Assembly (NCBI GenBank): GCA_964035795.1
Contig: OZ038320.1
Location: 22,400,589 to 22,464,588 of the forward strand
DNA from: Pterobdella sp. o SKG-2022
Taxonomy: Eukaryota; Annelida; Clitellata; Hirudinida; Piscicolidae
Length of the DNA stretch: 64,000 nt
Direction: 5' to 3'
Shown: one piece after another, positions 37,551 to 50,400 of the stretch
Numbering within the stretch: position 1 is the stretch's first letter
Layout: the number at the start of each line of letters is the position of its first letter
Made by a program: the position numbers and the translations under genes
The notes under the pieces: model-generated
Database searches by the model: none
Told to the model about the DNA's origin: nothing
The model's input: the letters and a program-made list of their open reading frames with translations, nothing else

Positions 37551-39530
37551 GAACTTTAAAATATTTTTTTAATCTTTGAAACATTTGATTTTTAAGTATC
37601 TTGCGTTGGTCACTAATCGTTGGAAAACTCCGTTTGATTTGTGAAAGTTCATGTATATTACAAAAACCTTTCAAAACCTAATATAACAAAACACTCAAAA
37701 GTCTGGAAAAATTGGTTTCTGATTTTTAAATGTTTCAAAATAAGTGTTTCATTAATGTTGTCGTTTAACTCCATCAATTTTCATACTTAATACTAAATAC
37801 AAAAAGAATTTAATGCCTTCTCAACCGTATAAACACACCGTGATCGCATTTAGCAAGTTTTTTTTTTTAAAGTTTAACATGAATAATAAATACATTTATG
37901 TCTAAAACTTCTTTCTTGAAGTTTCAAGTATATCGCAATAAAGGACAAGCTTGTGAAGTAACGGGTCGTTTTGGGGTTCCCATTTTGGACCATTCAAAAA
38001 ATGAAAAATTAGCTTTTACATATCCTTTCATTTAAGACGTTCATTATGTGGGAAACTTATTACTAAGTATACTCTTTTTTTTTAATTCTTCGAGCCAAAT
38101 ATAAATATTTAAAAGAAAACACTTTTAGGAGTTTATTTTATACCATGAAGCTTTTCATAAGATGAACTTACAATATCACTTGTACCTTCACTTGATAAGG
38201 TAAGTTCATCTTACGAAAAGCTTCGTGGAATAAAATAAACTTCTAAAAGTGTTTTCATTTAAATAAGTGTACTCTATTCTTAGACGCTCTTAAATAATTA
38301 CTAATAAAGGCAAAACTGTAGATTGTGAAAAAATAAGTTTATTTTTGATCAAAAACTTTGTGTTTGTTTTCTAAAATTTTTATTCCTATTTATATTAGCA
38401 ACAACGTGAAGATTTATTGTCAAAAATTTACAAAATAAAAACTTGTATCATAATTATTTAGTGATTTAAATTATTTTCATGAAAACCTTCGTAGCTTTTT
38501 GACAACAAAGTTAATGTTGAAGGTTTCAATGAGATTAATGAATGAAAATCTACGCTTCTCTATAGTTTAAAAAAAGGAAAATTTTTATAATCTAAAAAAC
38601 TTAAAAATTAAAGCCATATACTAGGAGGGGCTTAAAATTTATTACCTCTCCCAAGACTTGCCAATAAACGCGTGCGAATTATTTAAAGCTCCGATAGTTT
38701 TTGGGTCGAAATTGAATTATACTATGGATTATCAAAAGAAAAATATCAATTGTTATATATTGAAATATGGGCTTGATAGCTAGGTGCATCTTATAAAGAG
38801 TTTAAGTTTTTAATATACTTTGATGTTTTCAGAATAGGCTGTAGAAATATTAATTTTCAAACTTTTAAATATTTTTTAAACAGCATTTCAGATCATAGGT
38901 TGTTGAAAAGTCATCTTATATTATTTTTTTATTAGTTTTAATCAAAAACCTGTTAATAGAATGACTTTTTAATAAAATCAATATTTTTAGATCTTTCTTT
39001 CAATGTATATTTAAATTCATTGGTACGTAATATTAATGATCATACAATCTTAGTGTCTAAAAAATGAACTTTCTATTGACTTCTTTTAGCATTATAAGCT
39101 AATCAAAAATCAAAATAATTGAGCTTTAAGATTAAACAACAAGGTAGTTTATTTTTTATTAAAAACTTGAAACATGAAAAAATATAAAATCGTTTGCTCA
39201 ATATAATTGTTCTCATGTGGAAAAATAATTTTCAAATAAAATACATAAAAATCTATTTATTTGTATGAATTTAGCATCGTTGAAATGTTTTGGTTTTTGT
39301 TTATAATAAAGAAATGATATAGACGGTTACTAATTGTACTGTTATTTTCTTATCTAGTTTTCAAGGATTTTGCATCATCGTGTCAAGGCTTTAAAAATTT
39401 AATTATATAATTTTTAGATTCATTTATTATACAAATTTCATCAATCAAGAAATTTTCTGGAAATTCATTTCATATTTTACCAATTTGCACTTCACTTTTA
39501 ATCTGATTTTTTTTGGAAAAAAGGTTAGAA
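37551..39530. other. Intergenic with one large hairpin element
   Basis: AT-rich DNA between the NK-2 gene and synaptogyrin. Apart from the hairpin at 38108-38263 no feature is recognised. The last few hundred bases should contain the synaptogyrin promoter. Confidence 0.45.
38108..38263 (+). repeat. Hairpin-family element, subfamily B, full length
   Basis: Inverted arms of 63 bases (38108-38170 and 38201-38263) match at all but about five positions around a 30-base loop. The loop and right arm carry the family core ACTTGATAAGGTAAGTTCAT then CTTACGAAAAGCTTCGTGG. No protein is encoded, so it is non-autonomous. It recurs in part at 7014-7101. Confidence 0.8.
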
Positions 39531-40529
39531 ATGGACGACTTCGGCAACACAAATAGTAATTCTGGTAACCCCAGTGATAACCCTAAGAGCCGATTTGATG
39601 CATTGACCGAAATAACTGCAGCAGATATCAAAGAATTCTTAATTAAACCATTCGTCATTGCCAGACTACTTTGCCTAGTAGGCGTTTAAACTTTTATCAA
39701 GACATCAAATTTTAACTATTTTTTAATAATTATTTTTTTCACTTCGTAATTTTTTCATCTTCCTTCAAACAAAATTGCACCAATAAATGATTATTTCGAA
39801 TTTAAACTATTCAACTTTTTCCAGTTCTGCTGTTTAGTTGTCGTTTGTTGTATCAGTTCAGAAGGGTGGGAAAAAGGATTTTGCAAATTTAATTTTGTGA
39901 GCAGCACTTGCCATTTTGGCACTGTACTTGGAGCACTGTCAATTATCATTACTATTGCTTTTTTGCTAGTTGACACTCACTTTGACAAAATACCAACTGT
40001 TCTTACTAAGAAATATGTCATCATTGGTGATTTTGCTACACAAGGTTTGACTAAATCATTTTTAATATCCATTTAAAAGCAGTTTATTAATTATTTATAA
40101 AAAAATTCTTTTTTATAATAACAGGTTTCCTATCATTTTTGTGGTTCGCTTCATTCTGTGACATGGCTGACAAATGGCGTCGAACTACAGTTTCTGTTGT
40201 AAACCTTGGAGGAGGCCATCACACTGTTCAAGCTGCCATAGCATTTGCTTTTTTCTCCATTGTTGCCTTCGTAAGTAGCTCAAATGTTGTCTTGTTTGCA
40301 TTTATGGAAAAAACTTCAATTTTAAAATAGAAATTTTCCAAAATTAATATTTAAATTAAAACCTATTGAATGTTGAATTTTTAAATTATTTTTCAAGGCC
40401 GCTTCAGCCTTTTTTGCATTGAATCGATACAAGTTTTTGAATGCACAACAAGATCATGTAGATCCCTCAGCCAACCACCCTTACAACCCTAATGATTTCA
40501 CTTTGCCCAATGATGATATTACTCCTTAG
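39531..40529 (+). CDS. SYNGR: Synaptogyrin (MARVEL-domain vesicle protein)
   Basis: Four exons with consistent phases: 39531-39677, 39825-40044, 40125-40270 and 40398-40529 (TAG), giving 214 residues. Synaptogyrins are four-helix membrane proteins of synaptic and other small vesicles. The protein has a hydrophilic N-terminus, then four hydrophobic segments (near FVIARLLCL-FCCLVVVC, FGTVLGALSIIITIAFLLVD, FLSFLWFASFCDMADKW and AAIAFAFFSIVAFAASAFFA). The tail is LNRYKFLNAQQDHVDPSANH, matching the RYQ...DYMDPS tail of mammalian SYNGR. FLWFxxFCxxAxxW is a family signature. A long 3' UTR is likely to about 41400, converging on POLR3B. Confidence 0.92.
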
Positions 40530-41475
40530 ATTGTGATATCAATGGCTATTGTGGATGGTCTTCATAAGATGAGATCTTTTTAGATTTTGAATTTCCTTTT
40601 GCTTTCAGTTGTATCTATTTTTTACATAGAGTTAAATACTATTTTTAATGCCAGTATATCTGTCTACATCTTGTCAACAAAATTATCAAACTATTTCATT
40701 ATCTTATTGTCATCTTAAAACATTTTGGTACAATTTCAGCTTTATATTTGAAAATACTATTTTTTTAGATAAAATAATGTCTAGTTATTTTGTGTTCAGA
40801 TTTATCAATCATTATTTAACCTGGAAAATTTTGGTCAAATCTTAATGATCTTTGGTGTACCTAATGTTAAGCTTGCAAAGGTTTGGCTTTTGATTGTTGC
40901 TTTTCTTTAACTTTTTTCAAAATTGTATCAATCATTTTGTTAAAAGGCATTATTATTTGAGTGTTTCAATTGTTGCATCTTTAATGGTTAGGGCTTAAAA
41001 AATGTTATTCAAGATTGGTTGCAATATTTATTTCATAGTTATCAGTTGGCACTGAGTTGTAATTTTTATTGCAAGATAAATCTGCACCCAATTGTAAATT
41101 TATTTTTTCAATGGTATCTTTTATTGGTTCTTTAGCCATATCGGTGCAATAATACTCTCAAAGATAAGGTGGAATCTTATTTTTATTGATACTTCGTAGA
41201 GTAGTTGATAGTTATGTGGATTGTTTTCAACTGAAGTTAGTTTTAAGGATTCGCAGTCTATTAAATGTAAGAAGGTTCATGTTGGTGATTGTTGCTTGCT
41301 AATTAGGATGATCGCTTGAATTGTTGTACAATTAAATGGGCCTTTTAGCTTTGATTATCTTTATTGCGAATTTAAACAATATTTTTCAAACTGCATTTGA
41401 TTAATAAAACAAAAAGCTTTCATCAATGATTCTGTATTTCAGTTCTTTAAATAAGAAGTTATAAAGATAGAAAAT

Positions 41476-44400
41476 TCACTTTCCCGCCAACACATCACTG
41501 GTTCGCATGAGGGATAGGCGGGGTAATATGTTCATGGCAGTAAGTTCTTGGAAGAGAAGTTTGCAGGCATATGGCATTTTGACAGTAGAAACGTTGGAGG
41601 ATGATGCACATCTTTGACACCTAGTCAACATGTGTTTCAGTACTTCATAAATAATTCAATACAACACGTTGCAACGAACAATAAAGATATCAGCAGCGTT
41701 TTATATAATGATCATAAATCAAAAAATTCTTTTGAGCTCTTAATATATATAATAGAGCGAATATAGAACCAATAAAGTTACCATCCGTCATATCCAATGA
41801 GACCACATCGTTCACACACGTCGACCTTAGTGGCATCACTTGACAACATCAACCTTTCGTTCACCAACATGCTGTGGAAAATAAAACAATTGTTATAAAA
41901 CTAAAATCCTTATAGAATATCAATATAGATAATAGACACTCTGCTTTGATTAAAATTGTGGTAGGAAATATTTATAAAACCAACCTAGCACCATACCCTA
42001 TCAGACAGTCTCTTTCCATCTCTCCTAACCTCAACCCACCATCTCTGGATCTTCCTTCGGTCGGTTGTCTGTTAAGGATCATAACTATCTCAGCGCTTTG
42101 CATAAGATTTATACAAAATTTCTTAAATACTAATCAAAATGTAAATACCAGAAAACGAAACTAAAATTTTTCAAAGTATGCTATATATTTATCGACATTT
42201 TGCGTATTATATACTTCCATTTCCATGTGGTTAGGAATGGAAATATAGAAAATCATTTAGTGCTGGCTTATGTATATAAAATACTTATTTATGTGCTTTT
42301 TTTTTTCAAAATATATAAATAGTAAAAAAATTATTAAAAGTTATTTTAACCCCATAAAAATGTGGATATTAGGACCATAAACGATGATAATGAAATATCA
42401 TAACAACATTTTGATCAATTGCTAACCTAGTGAGCAGATTTACAGGCCCTGTAGCACGCGCGTGTATCTTGTCTTGCACCATGTGCTTGAGTTTTTGGTA
42501 GTATATCGGCCCGAAGTAAATGTAGGCCATGTATGGAATTCTGTTTTAATTATTTTTAAAATTAAGGTAAATTGAGTGGTTTAAAAACTTTTTTATTTAA
42601 AAATTTTCTGTACATCCATCTTTAGTTAATAACAGGCTAAAATGGAAATCAAGTCATAAAATGATTTAAATGCAAATCAAGGAACAACATTGTTGAAACA
42701 CTCAATAAAAACCTTATACAAGAGTACATTTGAAAAGACAATCGTTTGAAAAGTTTCATTTGAAAAACTATCATCAAAAACAGACCATGTTTTTAATCGA
42801 AATTTTATATACTACCGTGTTTTTGAATCAATGAGAATAACTACCACAAAAACGTCACCTAAAAACACTACGAAACAAATGCAATGACCAACCCTGTCAT
42901 GCCGTTTCTGAGCACTTCTTCTCCTTGGTAGTTGTACCCATGTTTTATCAGCATCTCCTGGATTACATCGAGTTTTGTGCCACCAAATGCTGCAATTACA
43001 CATAGCAAATGTATTGTGTTTGAACATTAATATTACATCAATTAAGCATTGTAATATCTATCTTTTAGTTTTCTTTGCCTTTTTCCAGAAAACGCTGACT
43101 TCTTTCCTTGAACTAAACTTTGTTTTCCATTTAAGTCTATAGCAAGCACCTAAAATTACAATGAAAGCCAAGTTACGGCGCTGGCATACTACTATTCTTT
43201 TCCAAACTAATCTTGGCTTCTTTCTCTACTGTCTTCTAACTCAAAACTTTACACTTAATTCACGCAACCGTCATTCCACTTCCTTACAACCATGAAAAGC
43301 GAAAGGTATAACTTTTTTTTATTCAATATGCTCATCTCCGCGTGAAAAAATGATTTAATATTTGGAAATTATTATATAATATGAATTACCTGTTCCATCA
43401 TGGAATTTCCCATCCAAGATTGCAGCCTTGCCTGATATCAACTCCATTAGCTTGCCAACAGTCATTCGAGATGGAAAACCGTGAGGATTCATAATCTTCA
43501 ATGTTATAATTACTTGAAAGTAATATAAAATGAAGTAAAATTATTTTAGTGAACTCCGCATTTGCCTAACTAAACTTATTAATAAATTTCCCAATCCTTG
43601 ATAATGGAAAACGGACCCGAAAGAGAGTTTGATTGATTACTAGAACTGTTATTATCTCAATTTGAATCACTTTTATTAACTGAATAATAATACGAAGCTT
43701 TTCGTAAGTTGAACTCACAGTTAACAACGTGGTTTGTATACTTGATAATGTGAGTTCAACTTACGAAAAGCTTCGTATTATTATTCAGTATTATTAAGTG
43801 TTTGATTCAAATCGTTTTTGTTAATAGGCTAGTTTAGTTAATCATAATGTTATTATCTCAATTATTGTTTATTGAAAGCATATTGAACGAACAATGTCAG
43901 GAGTAATGCCTCTGGAATCTGAGGGCATGTCGATCTGAGGCACCACCATGCCAATGACTCTGTGATCATAATGAGAATAACCAGCTTAGATGTATTTTTG
44001 ACGATTATTTTCATGTTAATTATAAATTTTATAATCCCTTTGAGTTGAAATTTTGTTGAATAATAACTGAAAAGTGGATAGTATTCAAATAAACTAAGCA
44101 TCAAGTACCACATGGTCTCAATAAAGCAGCAAAGCCCGAAAGAATTACTTGATAAACAATAGATATTAATAAAAATGATAGAAACACACCCTTTTTGACC
44201 GTGCCTACTACTGAACTTGTCGCCAACTTCTGGCACCCTGGTTTGTCGTACGTTTACCTTTGTAACAATTTTGTACATAGATCAGTCACTAAAACACTTT
44301 CTATACTGTCTAATATTTTCAAAAAAAAACATCAATTTGAGAAATTTTCTTAAAAATATTATTTAATTAGAAATAAATCATATTGATGCATTATAAATAG

Positions 44401-47400
44401 CAAGTCATTAATAAAGGTTTAATATAAGGAATGATGATATAATGAATAATGAGTACTTTGATGATAGAAGCATCGTCTTCATTAGTGGCGATCATCACCT
44501 TATCAATCACACACTCACCCAAACCTCGGTGACTGAAGTTGATCAGATTTAACAAACTAAACTAACGAGTTAATAAATTTAGTGAATCCTACAATGGATT
44601 TAAGATATTTATCAAATCATACAGAAGATTAAAATATTAATATCGTGCTAGCAAACGTGTTGAAAACTTGTTCTATCTCAGAAACTCACACTACGGGAGT
44701 TTCCTTGAAGGCGTTCTTGGGGAAGATGGGATCAGAAGGATCGTCCAAAGGGTTCGTCACCAAAGGCATGTGTTTGTTCACCAACACTTGACCCGATTTA
44801 AGCTTCAAACCTTTTAATATAGTTTTTACTGATGATGATCACAAAAAAAAGAAAATTCCCTTTATAAAAATGACGTAGATAAAATGGGACAACGCAACTA
44901 CTAAAATTTACAAAACCGTTTACGGTCGATACAAAATCGATGTAAGTCATGTTTGGAAATGTTTAGAGTTCAAAACTTGGATCTATGTCAGCTGCACAAA
45001 GTTCAAAATTGTTTGCAAACTAGCTGTAAGATTTCACGTTTGAAAGCAAACGTAGCATGGACCTAGTCATACAACCGATGCTTCGAGTTCTTCTACTGGT
45101 TTTCCAATCATAAGGCATATCATTTTTATTCAGAATTTTTTTTCTAATTTCAACACAACTTGCTTTCCACGCGGAAAAGCAGTTAGTTGTTTCTGGTCAA
45201 CTCAAGTTCCTCATTATCATCATCATTTTATCATAGTCAGCATCTTTCCCTTCTATAAGGCTTTGCTATTCTTCATGATTCTAGTGCTTTCATCCCCTCG
45301 TATACGGCAAATAATTTCACAAGATTTTCAATTATATTAAAATTGATCATTTTATCTAATGGATTTCCTCCATTCATAATGACCTACATCAAAACCTTTT
45401 TGCGACCACTTCAATGCAGTTGCTACTTGCCATGACCACCGTTCTTAATTTTCGATATGAAACATTCTTATCGTTTTTTATTTTTTAAAATTCTATCTCT
45501 GCTTCCTTTTTCCTTGACTCAGTTACAGATTTCTTGGCTTTTTTTTATCAACGACATAGTGGGAATTATTTTCAGTAAATGAATGAACCAAAAATTTACA
45601 TAAAGATTATTGAAACTGTATTATAAGTTTTAAGTTTTTGATTCAAGTGAAACAGCATAATTAAAGGTACGAAATTGATTCATGACAATGTCTCACCTGG
45701 CTGACATATACCATCATCATCCAATAATTCGTGATTCCATTTCGCTTTCCCTGGTTAAAATGAAGCTGAATTTATAAAAAATATAATTTTAATTAAAGAA
45801 ACAAAAATGAACAAAGAAACAACTATCATTTAACGTATAAATATTTATTTTTAAAAATACGTATTTAAAATGCTTATGTGGTAAAATTATTTTACAAAAA
45901 TCCCAATTTAAAAAACATACGATGTCTTCAAAAAGCTACTTAAATTAACAAAAAACTTTATCAAAAATGTCAAAAACAACTCCTATAAAATACTAGATGA
46001 AAACTCAGAACAAATAGCAATAGTGCAGTAATGCATGAAGTGCCAACCAGTGATGGAGTTGTACAGGGCTCCTCGACACACGTCACTGCTTTGGTTGGGA
46101 TATTTCTTCATCAAAGTTTTTGTGGCTTTTGTCAAAGAGCATCTACCAAATCCTGATGATTTAATAATTCTATAAACTAAACTGTTAAATAAAATTCATA
46201 TCAATTAATTCGAGACAAACAATACTAAGAAATAAAGTTAATCTATAACGGTTTGTTGTAATTTCTTCACAATAAATCAATAAAAACCTCTGTCTAAGGA
46301 AGCTCTATTGATTATGAGGGCATCTTCAATATCGTATCCACTGTAGCTCATCACAGCAACTATGCCGTTTTGACCAGCCGGTACTTTATCATAGCCGCTC
46401 AAGTAGATTTGCTGTGTGGAATATATCTAAGATTGAATATTAATTGAAATTGACATTAAGTATGTAATAGAATTCTGATAACTTTATGTCTGGCTTCAAG
46501 CAATTTGCAATTATATTTTAATTTAAGTGTTTTCATTATGATAATTCCACTTCATTTTTTTGGCGTAGTATAGCCTGAAACAATAAAGAGGAAAAAAAAA
46601 CACAAAGTATTTATTAACTTAATCCGCAAAGTTTTTCGTGAGAAAATCTTACATTGTCACTTTATAATGTAAATACTTTGTGTTTTATTTCATATTATCA
46701 ATCTTAACACCAGGATCATCATTTATGAAAGCAGCACCAAAAAAAGCGATATCTCAAGCATCTACTTTATAACAAGCATAAATGGTGCGACCTTGGTAGA
46801 AACGAGAGGGACTTGTGGGTATGAGAGCAGGTACTTGTTTGTGTCCATGCGCTCCTGCTGGTTGTAGGCTATGGTGCCTGCAGCAATTGAAAGTAGCCAT
46901 TAATTATAACAACAAAAATATTTTACCGCATTATTTATAATAACACATACTTATAAACAAAGCGGTATAACACCTACAATTTCTATCGTGTATAAAATTT
47001 AGATCGGTAAGTGAGACCTTTATTGAGGTTAGGCGAATAATGTGGTTTGCTAAATAAACAATAAAAGGTTTTAAAACGTTAAAATCTTCAAGATCAAAAT
47101 CATAAAATAATATTGCCTATAAAAAACACTTAAGACATCACCCATGGCCTGTTTGCCCATGGCACACTGGTATGTGTTCCTGGGAGACTGGTTGTGGTGG
47201 GGATATGGGATGAGACCTGCACACACTCCCAGTATGGTGTATGTTGCTATTTCGAGGTGCGTTGTGTCTCTAATGATTTAATAATGAAGATAAAATATGT
47301 TTCGAATAAATAACATATACGGAGTATAGAACATTAATTTTAGGATAAATCTGATTCAAAATAATAAAGAATCAAATAATACCGATAAGATGTTAGTCAT

Positions 47401-50400
47401 TGTCTTCATTAAAATTCAAAAAAATTTGAAAAAAATAACATCGATATAGCCCTCGGCTGTTTTTCAGTCTTATGTTTCTCCGTTTAGGTACGGAATATAC
47501 TCTATGTTTAACATCAGGCTTTTAAATTTTGATCCTTGAATGTTTTCTTTGTTTATGAAAAACTTGTTAAAGCATCCTATGGTGGTTAGAGAATAGAGTG
47601 GTAGGAACGTGCATGCGGGGTTTTTCAAGAGATTTTTGAAAAGATGAAATGTGTAACTCAAAACGGTTACTGAAAGATAGAAAAGAATGTTCGGGTTTTT
47701 ACTTAACAACAGTAGCAACCCTACCCACTAACAAGCTTAAACGCTAAGACGCTTTGTTTGTGCAAATTAAATTTATGCTCAAGCATCCCTCTTATGATCA
47801 TTATATCGGACCCCCAGCATAGGAACTAGGTTATCCAATATTACTCTATGCAATTAGCACTTCAGAATGAGAATCCTATATTTTAGTTGCCAAGTCGTTA
47901 AAAGAATAAAATGTGAAAAATCAAGATAAATGATTAATAGCACTGACTGCTTGATTTCTGCTTCAGACATGGCTATCAGGCAGTCATTCTCTTCATTAAC
48001 ATCCAAGTACTCCACTAAGCCATCAGATAAAAAATTATCAAAAGTCCTGCAAGTTTTTAAAACTTTTAACAATCTAGTGTACACATAATTGTATTACTTT
48101 AGATCAACTTAAAATTTAAATCGTTAATGATAACTGGTATACGTTGTTCTATAAACAAATGTTGTGACCTGATGCCTTGTTTCAATTCCTTCAAATGCCG
48201 TGGTAGAACTTTAGACTTCCCATCTTCAACTATTATACATGGCCTGTTCATACGAATATTGAACGTCTTTTAAAAAATTTAATACAATGATTGTAGGCAA
48301 ATATTTTAAACAAAAATCAAAATAAAACAGCACATAAATGCATTCAATTTAACATTCTAGCATCAAAACTGATGTAGCACAATGCCGAATTTACCACTTA
48401 CATAATTTTAAATTTGCAAATAAGTTAAGGTTATATTAAATAAAAGATAACAACTATGCAGGTACCTGCAGACTCTGCCTACATCAGTAGCAATGTTGAC
48501 ACTGCGCAGTTTAAGGCTAGTGCTGATAGACACAAAAGCATTTATCCTACCACCTCTGCGTAACTTTCTGACATTTCTCACCAGAAACTCAGGCTGTTTA
48601 ACAGCGCCTATGATGTTTCCTTTGAAAAGATAGTTTGAATGGGTGAAAATTGTTATAGTTTACTCATGTAAAATTTAGTAAAACATTCAAATTAAATGCT
48701 ATAGGAACCCCAACAATATGACTGCCGGAATATTCAAAATGCTATTATTAGTTTCTATTTAACTACGAACTAGTCAGATTAATTAATTTAGAATAACAAA
48801 ACATGAAACAATGATTAAAAGCATGTAATAAAACCATTGACAAAGACGGTAAAGAGAGCTGGGTTGTATGCGTAATCGGTAATATGCAACACTCCTAGGC
48901 AGTAAAGCAGTCTCACCAATGGTTCCTCTGGCACGTCAGTCGTTATATGGCACATCAAGGCCAGATTCTTTATCAAGCCACACCCCTGCAAAACATTATA
49001 TGCTATTCAAAAGGGTTAATTGACTGAATCATGGTTTCTTTGATAATAATTTAAACTATAACTTTATTTATCAACGATAACATCGATAAAAAAATTCCAT
49101 AAGCATTAAAATCTGTTAGTTGAATGATAACTATAATAGAAATAATGTGGTCTAACCTCTCCTTCAGGAGTGTCAGATGGACACACCATGCCCCATTGGG
49201 ATGTGTGCAACGACCTGGGACCACTCACCTTACGAGTCTTCTCGAACTTTCAATTGTATCGAATAAATTTACATTAATTTATATGATAATTGGTTCCAAT
49301 AAATCTTTTATAAACATTGAAAAATGAAATATATTGAAAGATTTTCACAAGTATGTGTATGGGAAAATTACCTGTAAACTTAAAATGAACTATATTTGAA
49401 TATGAATTATATATTTTTACTTGACTGCTGATCCTTGTTAGATGGCCGAGCGCAGAAATGAAAGAGAAACGACTAAGAACCTGTGTGATGCCTCCTCTGT
49501 TCATACGAAATCTTCTTATCTTCCAGTTGCCTGTAGACAAAGCGTACACCAAACCAGAAGTAATTTGATCCTGTCTTATGTGCCTCAAAATGTCGAACTC
49601 ATTTGTTCGCTTTTTGAGGATTGTCTGATCAGCAATGCGTTTCAACTCAAAATTGAAACTTTTGAATAGATCTTCAAAAAGAAGCGATAATAATTGGCCG
49701 TCAAGTTCCAAGCGTTTGTTGCCATAATAATCTTTGTCGTCAGCTCCAAGCACACCCGCCTGAGCCATTAAAAGCCGCCTCAACATCATGCCCAAATATA
49801 CTGCCTTTCCTCCAAAGTCCCAACCCTTTACTTCAACGTGTGCCAGGATCAGATCCTTCAACAACTCTCGACCTTCACCTATCCTTACTTCGTCATTCAC
49901 TCCTCGAGTTGTTTTAAACTTCAAACGATTACCGATATACCTGTCAAATTATTCATTTTATTAAACCTTCATAAAAACTTATTTTGTGTCTTTTATTTAC
50001 ACTGTAATACAAAATCTTATATATATGTGAACTAAACAAACTTTCTCGCATCGTCCACGGTATTCACACCCAATCTATGGCACTCTTCCAAACAGTCGGG
50101 AAACGCATTCAACACGGGTTCTTCTGTGCCAACTAAGCGAAACACATCAATGTCAGACTCAATACCCATCCCTTTGAACACTATCATGATGGGTATGTCC
50201 TGGTGGGTTTGAATACCCCTTAAACAACAAAAAATTTTTTATTCAATTAAATATTTATATTTTTATGTGTAGTAAGGTTAATACCTCTGTGAGTGAATTG
50301 TGTTTGAGATAATACCTTGAGCCTTTTATGCACAAAATTGTTTTACTTTTTCGTTCATGAGTAGAACTGGTGATAATTATCAAATATTTAAATACTCTTG

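Noticed and set aside
49442..49669. Plus frame opposite POLR3B
   Set aside because: Antisense shadow of the large 49940-49430 exon, which matches RPC2 throughout.
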